Shown here in pieces: positions 11,590 through 21,398 of a DNA stretch of 64,000 nucleotides. Position 1 is the first letter of the stretch; each line of letters opens with the position of its first letter. A model generated the notes under the pieces. The model worked only from the letters and a program-made list of their open reading frames with translations. It ran no database searches and was not told where the DNA came from. This DNA is from Streptomyces sp. NBC_01454 (GTDB lineage: Bacteria > Actinomycetota > Actinomycetes > Streptomycetales > Streptomycetaceae): the NCBI RefSeq assembly GCF_036227565.1, contig NZ_CP109460.1, positions 6,882,001 to 6,946,000 of the forward strand, read 5' to 3'. Position numbers and translations under genes: made by a program.

Positions 11590-12201
11590 GTGAACCAGTC
11601 GCGTCCCAAGGTCAAGAAGTCCCGCGCGCTCGGCATCGCGCTGACGCCCAAGGCCGTCAAGTACTTCGAGGCCCGTCCCTACCCGCCCGGCGAGCACGGC
11701 CGTGGCCGCAAGCAGAGCAGTGACTACAAGGTCCGTCTGCTCGAGAAGCAGCGCCTGCGTGCGCAGTACGACATCAGCGAGCGCCAGATGGCGCGTGCCT
11801 ACGACCGCGCTCGGAAGGTCGAAGGCAAGACCGGCGAAGCGCTGATCATCGAGCTTGAGCGCCGTCTGGACGCGCTCGTCCTGCGGTCGGGCATCGCCCG
11901 CACCATCTACCAGGCTCGTCAGATGGTCGTCCACGGCCACATCTCGGTGAACGACCGCAAGGTCGACAAGCCGTCCTTCCGCGTCCGTCCCGGCGATGTC
12001 GTGATGGTCCGCGAGCGCAGCCGCGAGAAGCACCCCTTCCAGGTCGCGCGTGAGGGTGGCTACGACACCGACGGTGAGACCCCGCGCTACCTCGAGGTCA
12101 ACCTGCCGGCTCTGGCGTTCCGTCTCGACCGGGACCCGAACCGCAAGGAGATCCCGGTGATCTGCGACGAGCAGCTCGTCGTCGAGTACTACGCCCGCTA
12201 A
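11590..12201 (+). CDS. rpsD: 30S ribosomal protein S4
   Basis: A 203-residue ribosomal protein S4 that nucleates 30S assembly. It has the N-terminal S4 domain and the RNA-binding S4 domain ([22 protein letters not shown]). There are no cysteines in the N-terminal 45 residues, so this is the zinc-free form. In Streptomyces rpsD lies here alone rather than with rpsM-rpsK-rpoA. The GTG start has GGAGG 10 nt upstream. Its upstream spacer is only 56 bp and is shared with the divergent DUF2470 gene and the iron box. Confidence 0.97.
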   Translation: MNQSRPKVKKSRALGIALTPKAVKYFEARPYPPGEHGRGRKQSSDYKVRLLEKQRLRAQYDISERQMARAYDRARKVEGKTGEALIIELERRLDALVLRSGIARTIYQARQMVVHGHISVNDRKVDKPSFRVRPGDVVMVRERSREKHPFQVAREGGYDTDGETPRYLEVNLPALAFRLDRDPNRKEIPVICDEQLVVEYYAR

Positions 12202-12227
12202 GCACCACAGCAGGCGCAGCACCACGC

Positions 12228-14501
12228 TCAGCCCGCCGTCTCCCCGCCGTTCGCGGAGGGGGAGGCGGCGGGTTCGTGCTTTCCCGGCGCCGTGTGCCGC
12301 TCCGCACGACGGCCCGCGGAGGCCGGGCCCGCGGACCGCAGGGCCCGGGCCACCGCCGCGTCCAGATCGAGCCGCCCGCCCACCCGCAGGCAGTGCTCGT
12401 AGCGCTCGGACCCCAGCCGCTCGCGCGCCTGCTCCGCACACCGCGCATGCGGCTGATGGAAGTGGCGCGAGCCGAACAGCGGCAGCCCGACCGACGACCA
12501 GAGCCGTCCCGCGGCGCCCTGCAGCACCGCCGCCTCCGCCGCATCGCCCTCGCCCAGCGTCACCTGCGCCAGCAGCTCGATCGCCAGCACCGCACCCAGC
12601 AGATCGCGGAAGGAGTGCTCGATGGCCAGGCACTTCTCCAGCAGCGCCCGCGCCCGCCCGCCGTCCCCTCGTGACCAGGCCGCGTAGGCCAGCACGAACT
12701 GGGCGTACGCCAGTGTCCAGCGCTCTCCGTGGTCCTCGCACACCTCCAGGACGCCCTCGCACAGCCGCACCGCGTCCGCCAGCTCGCCCTGGAAGGTCAG
12801 CGCCATCGCCAGCTCCACCTGCCCCATCAGCACGGTGCTGTTGAGCTCGCCGATCTCCCGGTAGCGGCGCAGCGCCCGGCGCAGCAGCCGCTCGGCGCGC
12901 GGCATGTCGTCACAGACCAGCGCCAGACAGCCGGTGCGGTGCAGCGCGTACGCGGCGGCGGTGGCGTTGCCGGTCCGCTCGGCCTCGTCCCGGCACTCCT
13001 GCAGGGTCCCCAGGGCCGCGACGGTGTCCCCCTGGAGCACCGCGACATAACCGGCCACCCACAGCGCCTTCATCCGTGCGTCGTCGTGCTCGCTCTCCAG
13101 CTCCAGCGCCCGGTCCAGCCAGTGCCGGCCCTCCGCGAGCCGCCCGCAGGCCACCCAGTAGAACCACAGCGTTCCGGCCAGATACTGGCCCAGATGCGAA
13201 TCGCCGGGGCTCTGCATGCTCTGCTCCAGCGCCACCCGCAGATTGGGCAGTTCGGCCTCGATCCGGGCCGCGATCTCGGCCTGCCGGGGGCTGAACCAGT
13301 CCAGCTCGCACCAGGTGGCCAGCCCCAGATACCAGTCGCGGTGCCGGCGCCGCAGCCGCTCGCCGTCACCGGTCGCCGTCAGCCAGCCCGCGCCGTAGAC
13401 CCGTACGGTGTCCAGCATCCGGTAGCGCACCCCGGCCGCGGTCTCCTCGCGCACCAGTACCGACTGGGCGACCAACTCCGCGAGGACGTCCAGGAGTTCA
13501 TCGGCCGGCAGCTCCGGGCCCGAGCAGACGTACTCGGCCGCCTCCAGATCGAACTGCCCGGCGAAGACCGACAGCCGCGCCCACAGCAGCCGTTCCGCGG
13601 GGGTGCACAGCTCATGGCTCCAGCCGATCGCGGTGCGCAGGGTCTGGTGGCGGGGCGGGGGTCCCCCCTGCGCAGGGGGGACCGCCCGCTGGAGCGAAGC
13701 CGAGAGTGCGGGAGGAGCCGAGAGCCCGGGGGAGTGCCGCGGGCGGGTGCCGGTCAGCAGCCGGAAGCGGTCGTCGAGCCGGTGCAGCACCTGGTGCACG
13801 GACAGGGCGCGCAGCCGTCCGGCCGCCAGCTCCAGTGCGAGCGGAATGCCGTCGAGCCGGTCGCAGAGCTCGCCGACCGCCGCCTCGTCGGACGGCCCGA
13901 CGGTGTAGCCGGCGACGACCGAGGCGGCGCGGTCGGCGAACAGAGCCGTCGCGTCGGCGGTGTTCATCGGCGCGAGCGGCACGATCCGTTCCCCGCTGAG
14001 CCCCAGCGGCCGGCGCCCGGCGGCCAGCACCCGCAGCCCGGGGGCGCGCCGCAGCAGCTCCGCGGTCAGCCCGGCACAGGCGTCGACCAGGTGCTCGTAG
14101 CCGTCGAGGACGAGCAGCAGCTCACGGTCGGCCAGCTGCTCGCACAGGGCGGCTCGCACCGGGCGGCCGCCGAGGCCGGCCGGCGCCAGGACCTCGGCGA
14201 CGGCGTGGTCCATCAGGTGCGCCTCGCGCAACGAGGCCAGTTCGACCAGCCACACCCCATCGCAGAAGCGATCCTGCAAGATCGCGGCGAGATGCCCGGC
14301 GAGACGTGTCTTCCCGCCGCCGCCGACGCCGGTGAGGGTCACGAGCCGGGCGGATTCCAGCTCCCGTGCCAGCGCGGCCAGTTCGTCGTCGCGGCCGATG
14401 AAGCGGTTGAGTTCCGCGGGGAGATTCCCGGGCCTGCCCGGCGCCCGGAGAGGCTCGGGGGAGGGGCGGGCGGCGGGGCCGGGGCGCGTGAGGCGTCGCA
14501 T
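12228..14501 (-). CDS. NB-ARC/TPR STAND ATPase (AfsR/LuxR-like regulator without DNA-binding domain)
   Basis: A 757-residue protein. A short Pro-rich leader is followed by an NB-ARC-type ATPase (Walker A GVGGGGKTRLAGHL near residue 52; Walker B LLLVLDGYEH) of the kind found in AfsR/SARP and LAL regulators, then winged-helix segment (HQTLRTAIGWS) and a long TPR-like region. There is no SARP DNA-binding domain at the N-terminus and no LuxR HTH at the C-terminus, so it is an orphan signalling ATPase; output is unknown. Residues about 256-283 are encoded by an intergenic-type repeat inserted in frame. ATG 14501 fits the promoter below. Confidence 0.82.
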   Translation of the reverse strand: MRRLTRPGPAARPSPEPLRAPGRPGNLPAELNRFIGRDDELAALARELESARLVTLTGVGGGGKTRLAGHLAAILQDRFCDGVWLVELASLREAHLMDHAVAEVLAPAGLGGRPVRAALCEQLADRELLLVLDGYEHLVDACAGLTAELLRRAPGLRVLAAGRRPLGLSGERIVPLAPMNTADATALFADRAASVVAGYTVGPSDEAAVGELCDRLDGIPLALELAAGRLRALSVHQVLHRLDDRFRLLTGTRPRHSPGLSAPPALSASLQRAVPPAQGGPPPRHQTLRTAIGWSHELCTPAERLLWARLSVFAGQFDLEAAEYVCSGPELPADELLDVLAELVAQSVLVREETAAGVRYRMLDTVRVYGAGWLTATGDGERLRRRHRDWYLGLATWCELDWFSPRQAEIAARIEAELPNLRVALEQSMQSPGDSHLGQYLAGTLWFYWVACGRLAEGRHWLDRALELESEHDDARMKALWVAGYVAVLQGDTVAALGTLQECRDEAERTGNATAAAYALHRTGCLALVCDDMPRAERLLRRALRRYREIGELNSTVLMGQVELAMALTFQGELADAVRLCEGVLEVCEDHGERWTLAYAQFVLAYAAWSRGDGGRARALLEKCLAIEHSFRDLLGAVLAIELLAQVTLGEGDAAEAAVLQGAAGRLWSSVGLPLFGSRHFHQPHARCAEQARERLGSERYEHCLRVGGRLDLDAAVARALRSAGPASAGRRAERHTAPGKHEPAASPSANGGETAG
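13655..13735. repeat. Streptomyces intergenic-type palindromic repeat inside a coding sequence
   Basis: A 24-bp perfect palindrome (13660-13683, arms GGTCCCCCCTGC) is followed by GCTGGAGCGAAGCCGAGAG (13689-13707) and a GGGGGAG end. These elements are common between Streptomyces genes. Here it lies within the ATPase gene, replaces no conserved block, and stays in frame, adding Pro/Ala/Ser-rich residues between the conserved GTR and HQTLR segments. Confidence 0.75.
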
Positions 14502-14510
14502 GGCACACGG

Positions 14511-14540
14511 AGCGTACTCGGCGAGATGCGGACCGTACAA
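14511..14540 (-). promoter_or_regulatory. Promoter of the STAND ATPase gene
   Basis: On the minus strand TTGTAC (14540-14535) and TACGCT (14516-14511) are separated by 18 bp. The predicted transcription start is 3-4 nt before the ATG at 14501, so the mRNA would be almost leaderless. Confidence 0.65.
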
Positions 14541-14680
14541 TCACGCTGCCGGAATCCCCCGGCATCCGTTGCGCGCCACCGGGAACGCGGTGCGGGCCGA
14601 GCGTCGCGGCGCGATAAGGTCAAGGTTGCCGTTCGAGCAGGACGAAACCAGACCCAGAGCAGTCGGAGAGTGGTGCCAAC

Positions 14681-15115
14681 GTGTCCGGTGGAGAGGTGGC
14701 CGGGATCCTCGTGGCCGTCTTCTGGGCGATCCTCGTGTCGTTCCTCGCCCTCGTGCTGGTGAGGCTCGCGCAGACGCTCAAGGCGACCACCAAGATGGTC
14801 GCCGAGGTGTCCGAGAAGGCCGTACCCCTCCTCGCCGACGCGTCCGCGACCGTCCGCTCCGCCCACTCCCAGCTGGCCCGCGTCGACGCCATCGCCGCCG
14901 ACGTCCAGGAGGTCACCGCCAACGCCTCCGCGCTCTCCTCGACCGTCTCCTCCGCCTTCGGGGGCCCGCTGGTCAAGATGGCGGCCTTCGGCTACGGGGT
15001 GCGCCGCGCGATCGGCAAGAAGGGCGAACCGGCGCCGCAGCGCACCGTCATCCCCGGCCGTACCCTGTCCGGCGCCCGCCGCGGCGGGCGCCGCAACCGC
15101 CGCTCCAAGGACTGA
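14681..15115 (+). CDS. DUF948 membrane protein
   Basis: A 144-residue protein with one N-terminal membrane segment (about 5-27, AGILVAVFWAILVSFLALVLV) followed by a DUF948 helical region (about 28-95) and a very basic C-terminus (RRGGRRNRRSKD). The function is unknown; the gene regularly precedes alaS in actinobacteria together with the next small gene. GTG start at 14681, with CGGAGAG about 10 nt upstream. It ends 8 bp before the next gene, so the three probably form one transcript. Confidence 0.85.
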   Translation: MSGGEVAGILVAVFWAILVSFLALVLVRLAQTLKATTKMVAEVSEKAVPLLADASATVRSAHSQLARVDAIAADVQEVTANASALSSTVSSAFGGPLVKMAAFGYGVRRAIGKKGEPAPQRTVIPGRTLSGARRGGRRNRRSKD

Positions 15116-15123
15116 TCACCGCG

Positions 15124-15468
15124 ATGTTCCGCCGCGCATTCTGGTTCACCACCGGCGCCGCCGCCGGGGTGTGGGCCACCAACAAGGTCCACCGCAAGCT
15201 GCGCAAGCTGCAGCCCGACAGCCTCGCCGCGCAGGCCGCGGACAAGGCCGTCGAGACCGGACACCGGCTGCGTCAATTTGCATTGGACGTACGGACCGGA
15301 ATGGCGGACCGTGAAGAGCAGCTGCACGAAGCCCTCGGACTCGGTGAACCGGCCGAGGTGCACGAGCTGCCCGCACCGCGTCGCGCGGTGCTCGAACCGC
15401 AGTACCGCACCACGAGAACAACCGGACCGCACGGTCTGACCGGACCGACTGGGAAAGAGGACCACTGA
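15124..15468 (+). CDS. Small conserved actinobacterial protein upstream of alaS (DUF6167-like)
   Basis: A 114-residue protein of unknown function. It has a hydrophobic N-terminal segment ([15 protein letters not shown]) and then a basic amphipathic region with [20 protein letters not shown]. The style matches a small family always found between the DUF948 gene and alaS. The ATG at 15124 lies 8 nt after the previous stop. Its TGA overlaps the alaS ATG by one base (TGATG), implying translational coupling. No catalytic motif is visible. Confidence 0.75.
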   Translation: MFRRAFWFTTGAAAGVWATNKVHRKLRKLQPDSLAAQAADKAVETGHRLRQFALDVRTGMADREEQLHEALGLGEPAEVHELPAPRRAVLEPQYRTTRTTGPHGLTGPTGKEDH

Positions 15469-18137
15469 TGGAGTCGGCTGAAATCCGCAGGCGCTGGCTG
15501 CGCTTCTTCGAGGAGCGCGGGCACACCGTCGTGCCGTCGGCGTCGCTCATCGCGGACGACCCGACGCTGCTGCTGGTCAACGCGGGCATGGTCCCCTTCA
15601 AGCCGTACTTCCTCGGCGAGGTCAAGCCGCCCGCCCCGCGCGCCACCAGCGTGCAGAAGTGCGTGCGCACGCCGGACATCGAAGAGGTCGGCAAGACCAC
15701 CCGGCACGGCACGTTCTTCCAGATGTGCGGCAACTTCTCCTTCGGCGACTACTTCAAGGAAGGCGCCATCAAGTACGCCTGGGAGCTGCTGACCGGCTCG
15801 CAGGCCGACGGCGGCTACGGCCTCGACCCGGAGAAGCTCTGGATCACCGTCTACCTCGACGACGACGAGGCCGAGCGCATCTGGCACGAGGTCGTCGGGG
15901 TGCCCAAGGAGCGCATCCAGCGCCTGGGCAAGACGGAGAACTACTGGTCCATGGGCGTCCCGGGCCCGTGCGGTCCGTGCTCCGAGATCAACTACGACCG
16001 CGGTCCGGAGTTCGGCGTCGAGGGCGGCCCGGCCGTCAACGACGAGCGGTACGTGGAGATCTGGAACCTCGTCTTCATGCAGTACGAGCGGGGTGCGGGC
16101 ACGAGCAAGGAGGACTTCGAGATCCTCGGCGAGCTGCCCAGCAAGAACATCGACACCGGCCTCGGTCTCGAGCGCCTGGCGATGATCCTGCAGGACGTCC
16201 CGAACATGTACGAGACGGACACCCTGCGTGTCGTCATCGACAAGGCCACCGAGCTGACCGGCGTCCACTACGGCACTTCGCACGACAGTGACGTCTCGCT
16301 GCGCGTGGTCGCCGACCACATCCGCACGTCCACGATGCTCATCGGCGACGGTGTCACCCCGGGCAACGAGGGCCGCGGCTACGTCCTGCGTCGCATCATG
16401 CGCCGCGCCATCCGCAACATGCGCCTGCTCGGCGCGAGCGGGCTGGTCGTCGGCGAGCTGCTCGACGTGGTCATCAAGACCATGGGCCAGCAGTACCCCG
16501 AGCTGCTGGAGGACCGCCGCCGCATCGAGACGGTCGCCCTCGCCGAGGAGGCCGCCTTCGTCAAGACCCTGAAGGCCGGCACCAACATCCTCGACACCGC
16601 CGTCACGGACACCAAGGCCACCGGTTCCACGGTCCTGCCCGGCGACAAGGCCTTCCTGCTCCACGACACCTGGGGCTTCCCGATCGACCTCACCCTCGAA
16701 ATGGCCGCCGAACAGGGCCTGTCGGTGGACGAGGACGGCTTCCGCCGCCTGATGAAGGAGCAGCGGGAGCGCGCCAAGGCCGACGCCCAGTCCAAGAAGA
16801 GCGGCCACGCCGACCTGTCCGCCTACCGCGCGGTCGCCGACACGTCCGGCGCGACGGAGTTCACCGGCTACAGCGCCACCGAGGGCGAGTCCGCCGTCGT
16901 GGGCCTGCTGGTCAACGGCGTACCGACCCCTGCCGCCCACGAGGGCGACGAGGTCGAGGTCGTCCTGGACCGCACCCCCTTCTATGCCGAGGGCGGCGGC
17001 CAGCTCGCCGACACCGGCCGGATCAAGCTGGACTCCGGCGCCGTCGTCGAGGTCCGCGACGTCCAGCAGCCGGTGCCCGGCGTCACGGTCCACAAGGGCG
17101 TCGTCCAGGTCGGTGAGGTGGTGGTCGGCTCCGCCGCGTACGCCATCATCGACATCACCCGCCGGCGCGCCATCGCCCGCGCCCACAGCGCCACCCACCT
17201 CACCCACCAGGCGCTGCGTGACGCCCTCGGCCCGACGGCCGCCCAGGCCGGTTCGGAGAACTCCCCGGGCCGCTTCCGCTTCGACTTCGGCTCGCCGGCC
17301 GCCGTGCCCGGCACGGTCCTCACCGACGTCGAGCAGAAGATCAACGACGTGCTGGCCCGTGAGCTCGATGTGCACGCCGAGGTCATGAGCATGGAGGACG
17401 CCAAGAAGCAGGGCGCCATCGCCGAGTTCGGCGAGAAGTACGGCGACCGGGTCCGCGTGGTCACCATCGGCGACTTCTCCAAGGAGCTGTGCGGCGGCAC
17501 CCACGTCCACAACACCGCCCAGCTGGGCCTGGTGAAGCTGCTCGGCGAGTCCTCCATCGGCTCCGGCGTACGCCGCGTCGAGGCACTGGTCGGCGTGGAC
17601 GCCTACAAGTTCCTCGCCCGCGAGCACACCGTCGTCTCCCAGCTCACCGAGCTGGTCAAGGGACGTCCGGAGGAGCTCCCGGAGAAGATCTCCGGCGTCC
17701 TGGCCAAGCTGAAGGACGCCGAGAAGGAGATCGAGAAGTTCCGCGCGGAGAAGGTGCTGCAGGCCGCCGCCGGGCTGGCCGAGGGCGCCAAGGACGTCCG
17801 CGGCGTGGCGTTGGCCGCTGGCCAGGTCCCCGACGGCACCTCCGCCGACGACCTGCGCAAGCTGGTGCTCGACGTCCGCGGGCGGATCCAGGGCGGCCGG
17901 GCCGCCGTTGTGGCGCTCTTCACAGTGGCCAATGGCCGCCCGGTGACGGTCATCGCCACCAACGAGGCCGCCCGTGAGCGCGGCATCAAGGCCGGTGACC
18001 TGGTCCGTGCCGCCGCCAAGACGCTCGGCGGCGGTGGCGGCGGCAAGCCCGACGTCGCCCAGGGCGGCGGTCAGAACGCCGCCGCGGTGCCCGAGGCCCT
18101 GGAGGCCGTCGAGCGCCTCGTGGCCGAGGCGGCCTGA
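15468..18137 (+). CDS. alaS: Alanyl-tRNA synthetase
   Basis: Charges tRNA-Ala and edits mischarged Ser/Gly. The 889-residue protein has full family length. The N-terminal class II catalytic core includes [10 protein letters not shown], the motif-2 region with [19 protein letters not shown], and GLGLERLAM. The editing domain zinc ligands are intact: HSATH (about 572-576) and CGGTH (about 675-679). A C-terminal coiled coil and DHHA1-type domain with the glycine-rich [15 protein letters not shown] end the protein. It starts by one-base overlap with the preceding gene and is followed by ruvX after 5 bp. Confidence 0.98.
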   Translation: MESAEIRRRWLRFFEERGHTVVPSASLIADDPTLLLVNAGMVPFKPYFLGEVKPPAPRATSVQKCVRTPDIEEVGKTTRHGTFFQMCGNFSFGDYFKEGAIKYAWELLTGSQADGGYGLDPEKLWITVYLDDDEAERIWHEVVGVPKERIQRLGKTENYWSMGVPGPCGPCSEINYDRGPEFGVEGGPAVNDERYVEIWNLVFMQYERGAGTSKEDFEILGELPSKNIDTGLGLERLAMILQDVPNMYETDTLRVVIDKATELTGVHYGTSHDSDVSLRVVADHIRTSTMLIGDGVTPGNEGRGYVLRRIMRRAIRNMRLLGASGLVVGELLDVVIKTMGQQYPELLEDRRRIETVALAEEAAFVKTLKAGTNILDTAVTDTKATGSTVLPGDKAFLLHDTWGFPIDLTLEMAAEQGLSVDEDGFRRLMKEQRERAKADAQSKKSGHADLSAYRAVADTSGATEFTGYSATEGESAVVGLLVNGVPTPAAHEGDEVEVVLDRTPFYAEGGGQLADTGRIKLDSGAVVEVRDVQQPVPGVTVHKGVVQVGEVVVGSAAYAIIDITRRRAIARAHSATHLTHQALRDALGPTAAQAGSENSPGRFRFDFGSPAAVPGTVLTDVEQKINDVLARELDVHAEVMSMEDAKKQGAIAEFGEKYGDRVRVVTIGDFSKELCGGTHVHNTAQLGLVKLLGESSIGSGVRRVEALVGVDAYKFLAREHTVVSQLTELVKGRPEELPEKISGVLAKLKDAEKEIEKFRAEKVLQAAAGLAEGAKDVRGVALAAGQVPDGTSADDLRKLVLDVRGRIQGGRAAVVALFTVANGRPVTVIATNEAARERGIKAGDLVRAAAKTLGGGGGGKPDVAQGGGQNAAAVPEALEAVERLVAEAA

Positions 18138-18142
18138 CGCGC

Positions 18143-18616
18143 GTGAGTGAGATGCGACGCGGCCGGCGCATCGCGGTGGATGTCGGGGATGCCCGTATCG
18201 GGGTCGCCTCGTGCGACCCCGACGGGGTCCTCGCCACCCCCGTCGAGACCGTCCCGGGGCGTGATGTCCCCTCAGCGCACCGCCGGCTCAAGGCGATCGT
18301 CGAGGAGTACGAACCCCTCGAAGTCGTGGTCGGTCTGCCCCGCTCCCTCAACGGGGGAGAGGGGCCGGCCGCGGCCAAGGTCCGGGCCTTCGCCCAGGAG
18401 CTGGCCCGGAATGTCGCACCCGTAGGGGTCCGGCTGGTCGACGAGCGGATGTCGACAGTGACCGCGACCCAGGGACTGCGGGCCTCGGGGGTGCGGAGCA
18501 AGAAGGGCCGCTCGGTGGTCGACCAGGCCGCGGCGGTGGTCATCCTGCAGAGCGCACTGGAGACCGAGCGCGTCTCGGGGGCTCCTCCGGGAGAGAGCGT
18601 CGAAGTGGTCATCTGA
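18143..18616 (+). CDS. ruvX: Putative Holliday junction resolvase RuvX (YqgF family)
   Basis: A 157-residue RNase H-like nuclease. The first catalytic Asp is in the N-terminal RIAVDVGDARIGVA; VGLPRSLNG and VDERMSTVTA give the acidic residues of strands further along, and VDQAAAVVILQ holds the last Asp. The family is linked to Holliday junction or 16S rRNA processing; the actual role in Streptomyces is not settled. The GTG lies 5 bp after alaS and mltG follows after 127 bp, an order conserved across actinobacteria. Confidence 0.9.
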   Translation: MSEMRRGRRIAVDVGDARIGVASCDPDGVLATPVETVPGRDVPSAHRRLKAIVEEYEPLEVVVGLPRSLNGGEGPAAAKVRAFAQELARNVAPVGVRLVDERMSTVTATQGLRASGVRSKKGRSVVDQAAAVVILQSALETERVSGAPPGESVEVVI

Positions 18617-18743
18617 TCGCGGTACGGTAACGTTCCGCGCGATGTGCGGCGTTCGAACAGCCGCGCGTGCAAGTAGAGGCGGACCAGGTACAGCAAGCGC
18701 GCTGCCAGGCCGGAGCGCACCGCCTCTCGGCTCTAGGGGATCG

Positions 18744-20441
18744 ATGACCGAGTATGGCCGGGGCTACGGCTCCGAACCGTGGCACCCCGAGGACCCGCTC
18801 TACGGAGACCAGGGTCCTCACGGAGGCCAGGCCCAGCAGCCCCAGTGGAGCGGCCCGCAGTCCGCCCCGCACCCCCAGCAGCAGCCGGACCCCTACCCCC
18901 AGCAGCAGTACCACGGGGGCTGGGACGGCTCGCAGGGCGGACAGCTGCCGTACGACCCGTACGACCCCTACGGGCAGCAGTACCAGCCGGCCGATCCGTA
19001 CGGCGGCGCGAGCACCGACTACTACGGCGCGCCGGACGGCTATCCGCAGCAGCAGCCGGATCCGCTGCGTCAGCAGGCCCAGCAGGCCCAGCAGGCCCAG
19101 CAGGCGCACCAGGCCCAGCAGATGCAGCAGACACAGCCGCAGCCGCAGTACCAGCCACCGCCGCCGCATCCGCAGCAGCAGGAGCCGCACTACGACGAGG
19201 ACCCCGGTGACGACTGGCGGGCCGCGCCGGAGCCGCGCGAGCCGGAGCCGGAGCACGCGTTCTTCGCGGACCATGCCGACGATGACCGCGACGACCCCGA
19301 CGACCGTGATCCCCGCGAGGACGGCCGGGGCGGGCGCGAGCGCCGCGGAAAGAAGAACAAACGGCGCAGCGGCCGGGCCTGTCTGGTCGTCGCCCTGCTC
19401 TTCGCCGGGGCCACGGGCGCCGTCGGATATTTCGGTTATGACTTCATCATGAGCCACTTCGGCTCGGCCCCCGATTACCAGGGCAAGGGATCCGGCGCGA
19501 TCCAGGTCGACATTCCGGACGGTTCGCCGCTTTCGGAAATGGGCCAGATTCTCCAGGACAAGGGCGTCATCAAGAGCGCCGGTGCCTTCACCGAGGCGGC
19601 CGGGGAGAACAAGAAGGCGCAGAGCCTGCAACCGGGGACGTACAGCCTCCGCACGAAGATGTCGGGCGCCGCGGCCATCGAGATGATGCTGGATCCCAAG
19701 AGCCGTAACGGCCTCACGATCCGGGAAGGCCTGCGCTCCGCCGAGGTCTACAAACTCATCGACACCAAGCTCCGTCTCAAGGCGGGCACGACCAAGGGTG
19801 TCGCCAAGAGCGAGGCCAAGAACCTCGGACTGCCGTCCTGGGCGAATGACTCCTCGAAGATAAAGGACCCGCTGGAGGGCTTCCTCTATCCGTCCACCTA
19901 CAGCGTGGGCGGCGACGCGAAGCCGGCCGCGGTGCTCAAGCAGATGGTGGCGCGCGCGAACCAGGTCTACCAGCGGTACGACTTGGAGGGCAATGCCCGA
20001 AAGCTCCATCTCTCCTCGCCGATGCAGCTGCTGACCGTCGCCAGCCTCACGCAGGCCGAAGGCAAGTACAAGCACGACTTCGTCAAGGTCGCACGGGTCG
20101 TCTACAACCGTCTCAAGCCGAACAACACCGAGACCTACGGTCTGCTGGACTTCGACTCGACGGTGAACTACGCGAAATCCCAGAGCACCCTGGACACCGG
20201 GTCCGTCGACAATCTGCGGAATTTCAACGACCCGTACAACACCTACAAGTTCAAGGGACTGCCGCCGGGCCCGATCGGTAACCCCGGTGAGGTGGCGCTC
20301 AAGTCGGCCATCGACCCGGCCAAGGGCAATTGGTATTACTTCGTCTCGATCAGCCCGGACAAGACGCTGTTCGCCGAGACGAACGAACAGCATGAGCGCA
20401 ACCGGCGCATCTACGAAAAGGAACACGAGAAAGCCAGGTAA
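18744..20441 (+). CDS. mltG: Endolytic murein transglycosylase MltG
   Basis: Cleaves nascent glycan strands in the cell wall. The 565-residue protein has a long cytoplasmic N-terminus (about 1-208) rich in Gln, Pro and Tyr, a single membrane segment (about 209-234, CLVVALLFAGATGAVGYF), and an extracellular LysM-like and YceG/MltG catalytic region. The catalytic Glu is likely E439 in SLTQAEGK. Start is the ATG at 18744 with AGGGGA 5 nt upstream. The Gln-rich part (about 110-127) is coded by a 9-bp tandem repeat. The stop overlaps the aroE ATG by one base. Confidence 0.93.
   Translation: MTEYGRGYGSEPWHPEDPLYGDQGPHGGQAQQPQWSGPQSAPHPQQQPDPYPQQQYHGGWDGSQGGQLPYDPYDPYGQQYQPADPYGGASTDYYGAPDGYPQQQPDPLRQQAQQAQQAQQAHQAQQMQQTQPQPQYQPPPPHPQQQEPHYDEDPGDDWRAAPEPREPEPEHAFFADHADDDRDDPDDRDPREDGRGGRERRGKKNKRRSGRACLVVALLFAGATGAVGYFGYDFIMSHFGSAPDYQGKGSGAIQVDIPDGSPLSEMGQILQDKGVIKSAGAFTEAAGENKKAQSLQPGTYSLRTKMSGAAAIEMMLDPKSRNGLTIREGLRSAEVYKLIDTKLRLKAGTTKGVAKSEAKNLGLPSWANDSSKIKDPLEGFLYPSTYSVGGDAKPAAVLKQMVARANQVYQRYDLEGNARKLHLSSPMQLLTVASLTQAEGKYKHDFVKVARVVYNRLKPNNTETYGLLDFDSTVNYAKSQSTLDTGSVDNLRNFNDPYNTYKFKGLPPGPIGNPGEVALKSAIDPAKGNWYYFVSISPDKTLFAETNEQHERNRRIYEKEHEKAR
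19071..19125 (+). repeat. mltG: 9-bp tandem repeat in the mltG N-terminal region
   Basis: About six units of CAGCAGGCC (Gln-Gln-Ala), the later ones degenerate (CAGCAGGCG, CACCAGGCC, CAGCAGATG). In-frame repeats of this type can change number by slippage without breaking the gene. Confidence 0.8.
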
Positions 20442-21268
20442 TGAGCACCACCCGTCGAGCCGCGGTGCTCGGCTCCCCGATCGCCCATTCCCTCTCTCCG
20501 GTGCTGCACCGCGCCGCCTACCGGGAATTGGGCCTGGGCGACTGGACGTACGGTCGCCACGACGTGGACGAAGCGGCCCTGCCCGCCTTCATGGAGCGCC
20601 TGGACGCCACCTGGGCGGGTCTGTCGCTGACCATGCCGCTCAAGCGCGCGGTGATCCCGCTGCTCGACGAGATCACCCCGACCGCGGCCTCGGTGGAGGC
20701 GGTGAACACCGTCGTCCTCACCGGCGACGGGCGCCGCCTCGGCGACAACACGGATATTCCCGGCATGCTCGCCGCACTGCGCGAGCGCGGCGTGGAACGG
20801 GTCGAGCGGGCCTCGGTGCTGGGGGCCGGTGCCACCGCCTCCTCGGCGCTCGCCGCCCTCGCCCGGATCTGCACCGGCGAGGTCACCGCGTATGTCCGCA
20901 GCGACGCCCGCGCCGCACAGATGCGCGGCTGGGGTGAGCGGCTCGGCGTCCCGGTCCGCACCGCCCCCTGGGAGGACGCCGCCGCGGCCTTCGAGGCGCC
21001 GCTGACCGTCGCCACCACCCCGGCGGGTACCACCGACGCGCTCGCCGCCGCCGTCCCCGCGCGGCCCGGCACCCTCTTCGACGTCCTGTACGAGCCTTGG
21101 CCGACGGCGCTGGCCGCGGCCTGGGCCGACCGCGGCGGCGCCGTGGTCGGCGGCCTCGACCTGCTGGTCCACCAGGCCGTCCTGCAGGTGGAGCAGATGA
21201 CGGGGCACTCGCCGGCGCCGCTCGCCGCGATGCGCCGGGCCGGTGAGGCGGCACTCGCCGCCCGCTGA
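20441..21268 (+). CDS. aroE: Shikimate 5-dehydrogenase
   Basis: Reduces 3-dehydroshikimate to shikimate with NADPH (aromatic amino-acid pathway). The 275-residue enzyme shows the substrate loop GSPIAHSLSPVLH near the start, the catalytic Lys in TMPLKRAV and Asp in GDNTDIPGM, and the NADP-binding turn LGAGATASSALA. It starts within the mltG stop codon and so is translationally coupled to it. aroC follows after 130 bp. Confidence 0.95.
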   Translation: MSTTRRAAVLGSPIAHSLSPVLHRAAYRELGLGDWTYGRHDVDEAALPAFMERLDATWAGLSLTMPLKRAVIPLLDEITPTAASVEAVNTVVLTGDGRRLGDNTDIPGMLAALRERGVERVERASVLGAGATASSALAALARICTGEVTAYVRSDARAAQMRGWGERLGVPVRTAPWEDAAAAFEAPLTVATTPAGTTDALAAAVPARPGTLFDVLYEPWPTALAAAWADRGGAVVGGLDLLVHQAVLQVEQMTGHSPAPLAAMRRAGEAALAAR

Positions 21269-21398
21269 CCGGCCCGGTCCGCCCGGCCCCGCCCCGCACG
21301 TACGGGTCCGCACCCTGGACTGGGCGCCGCCCTGTCGGTGCGACGTGGGAGGATCGGGGGGAGACCGTACGCGGATGAGCAGTACATGAGGAGCACCG

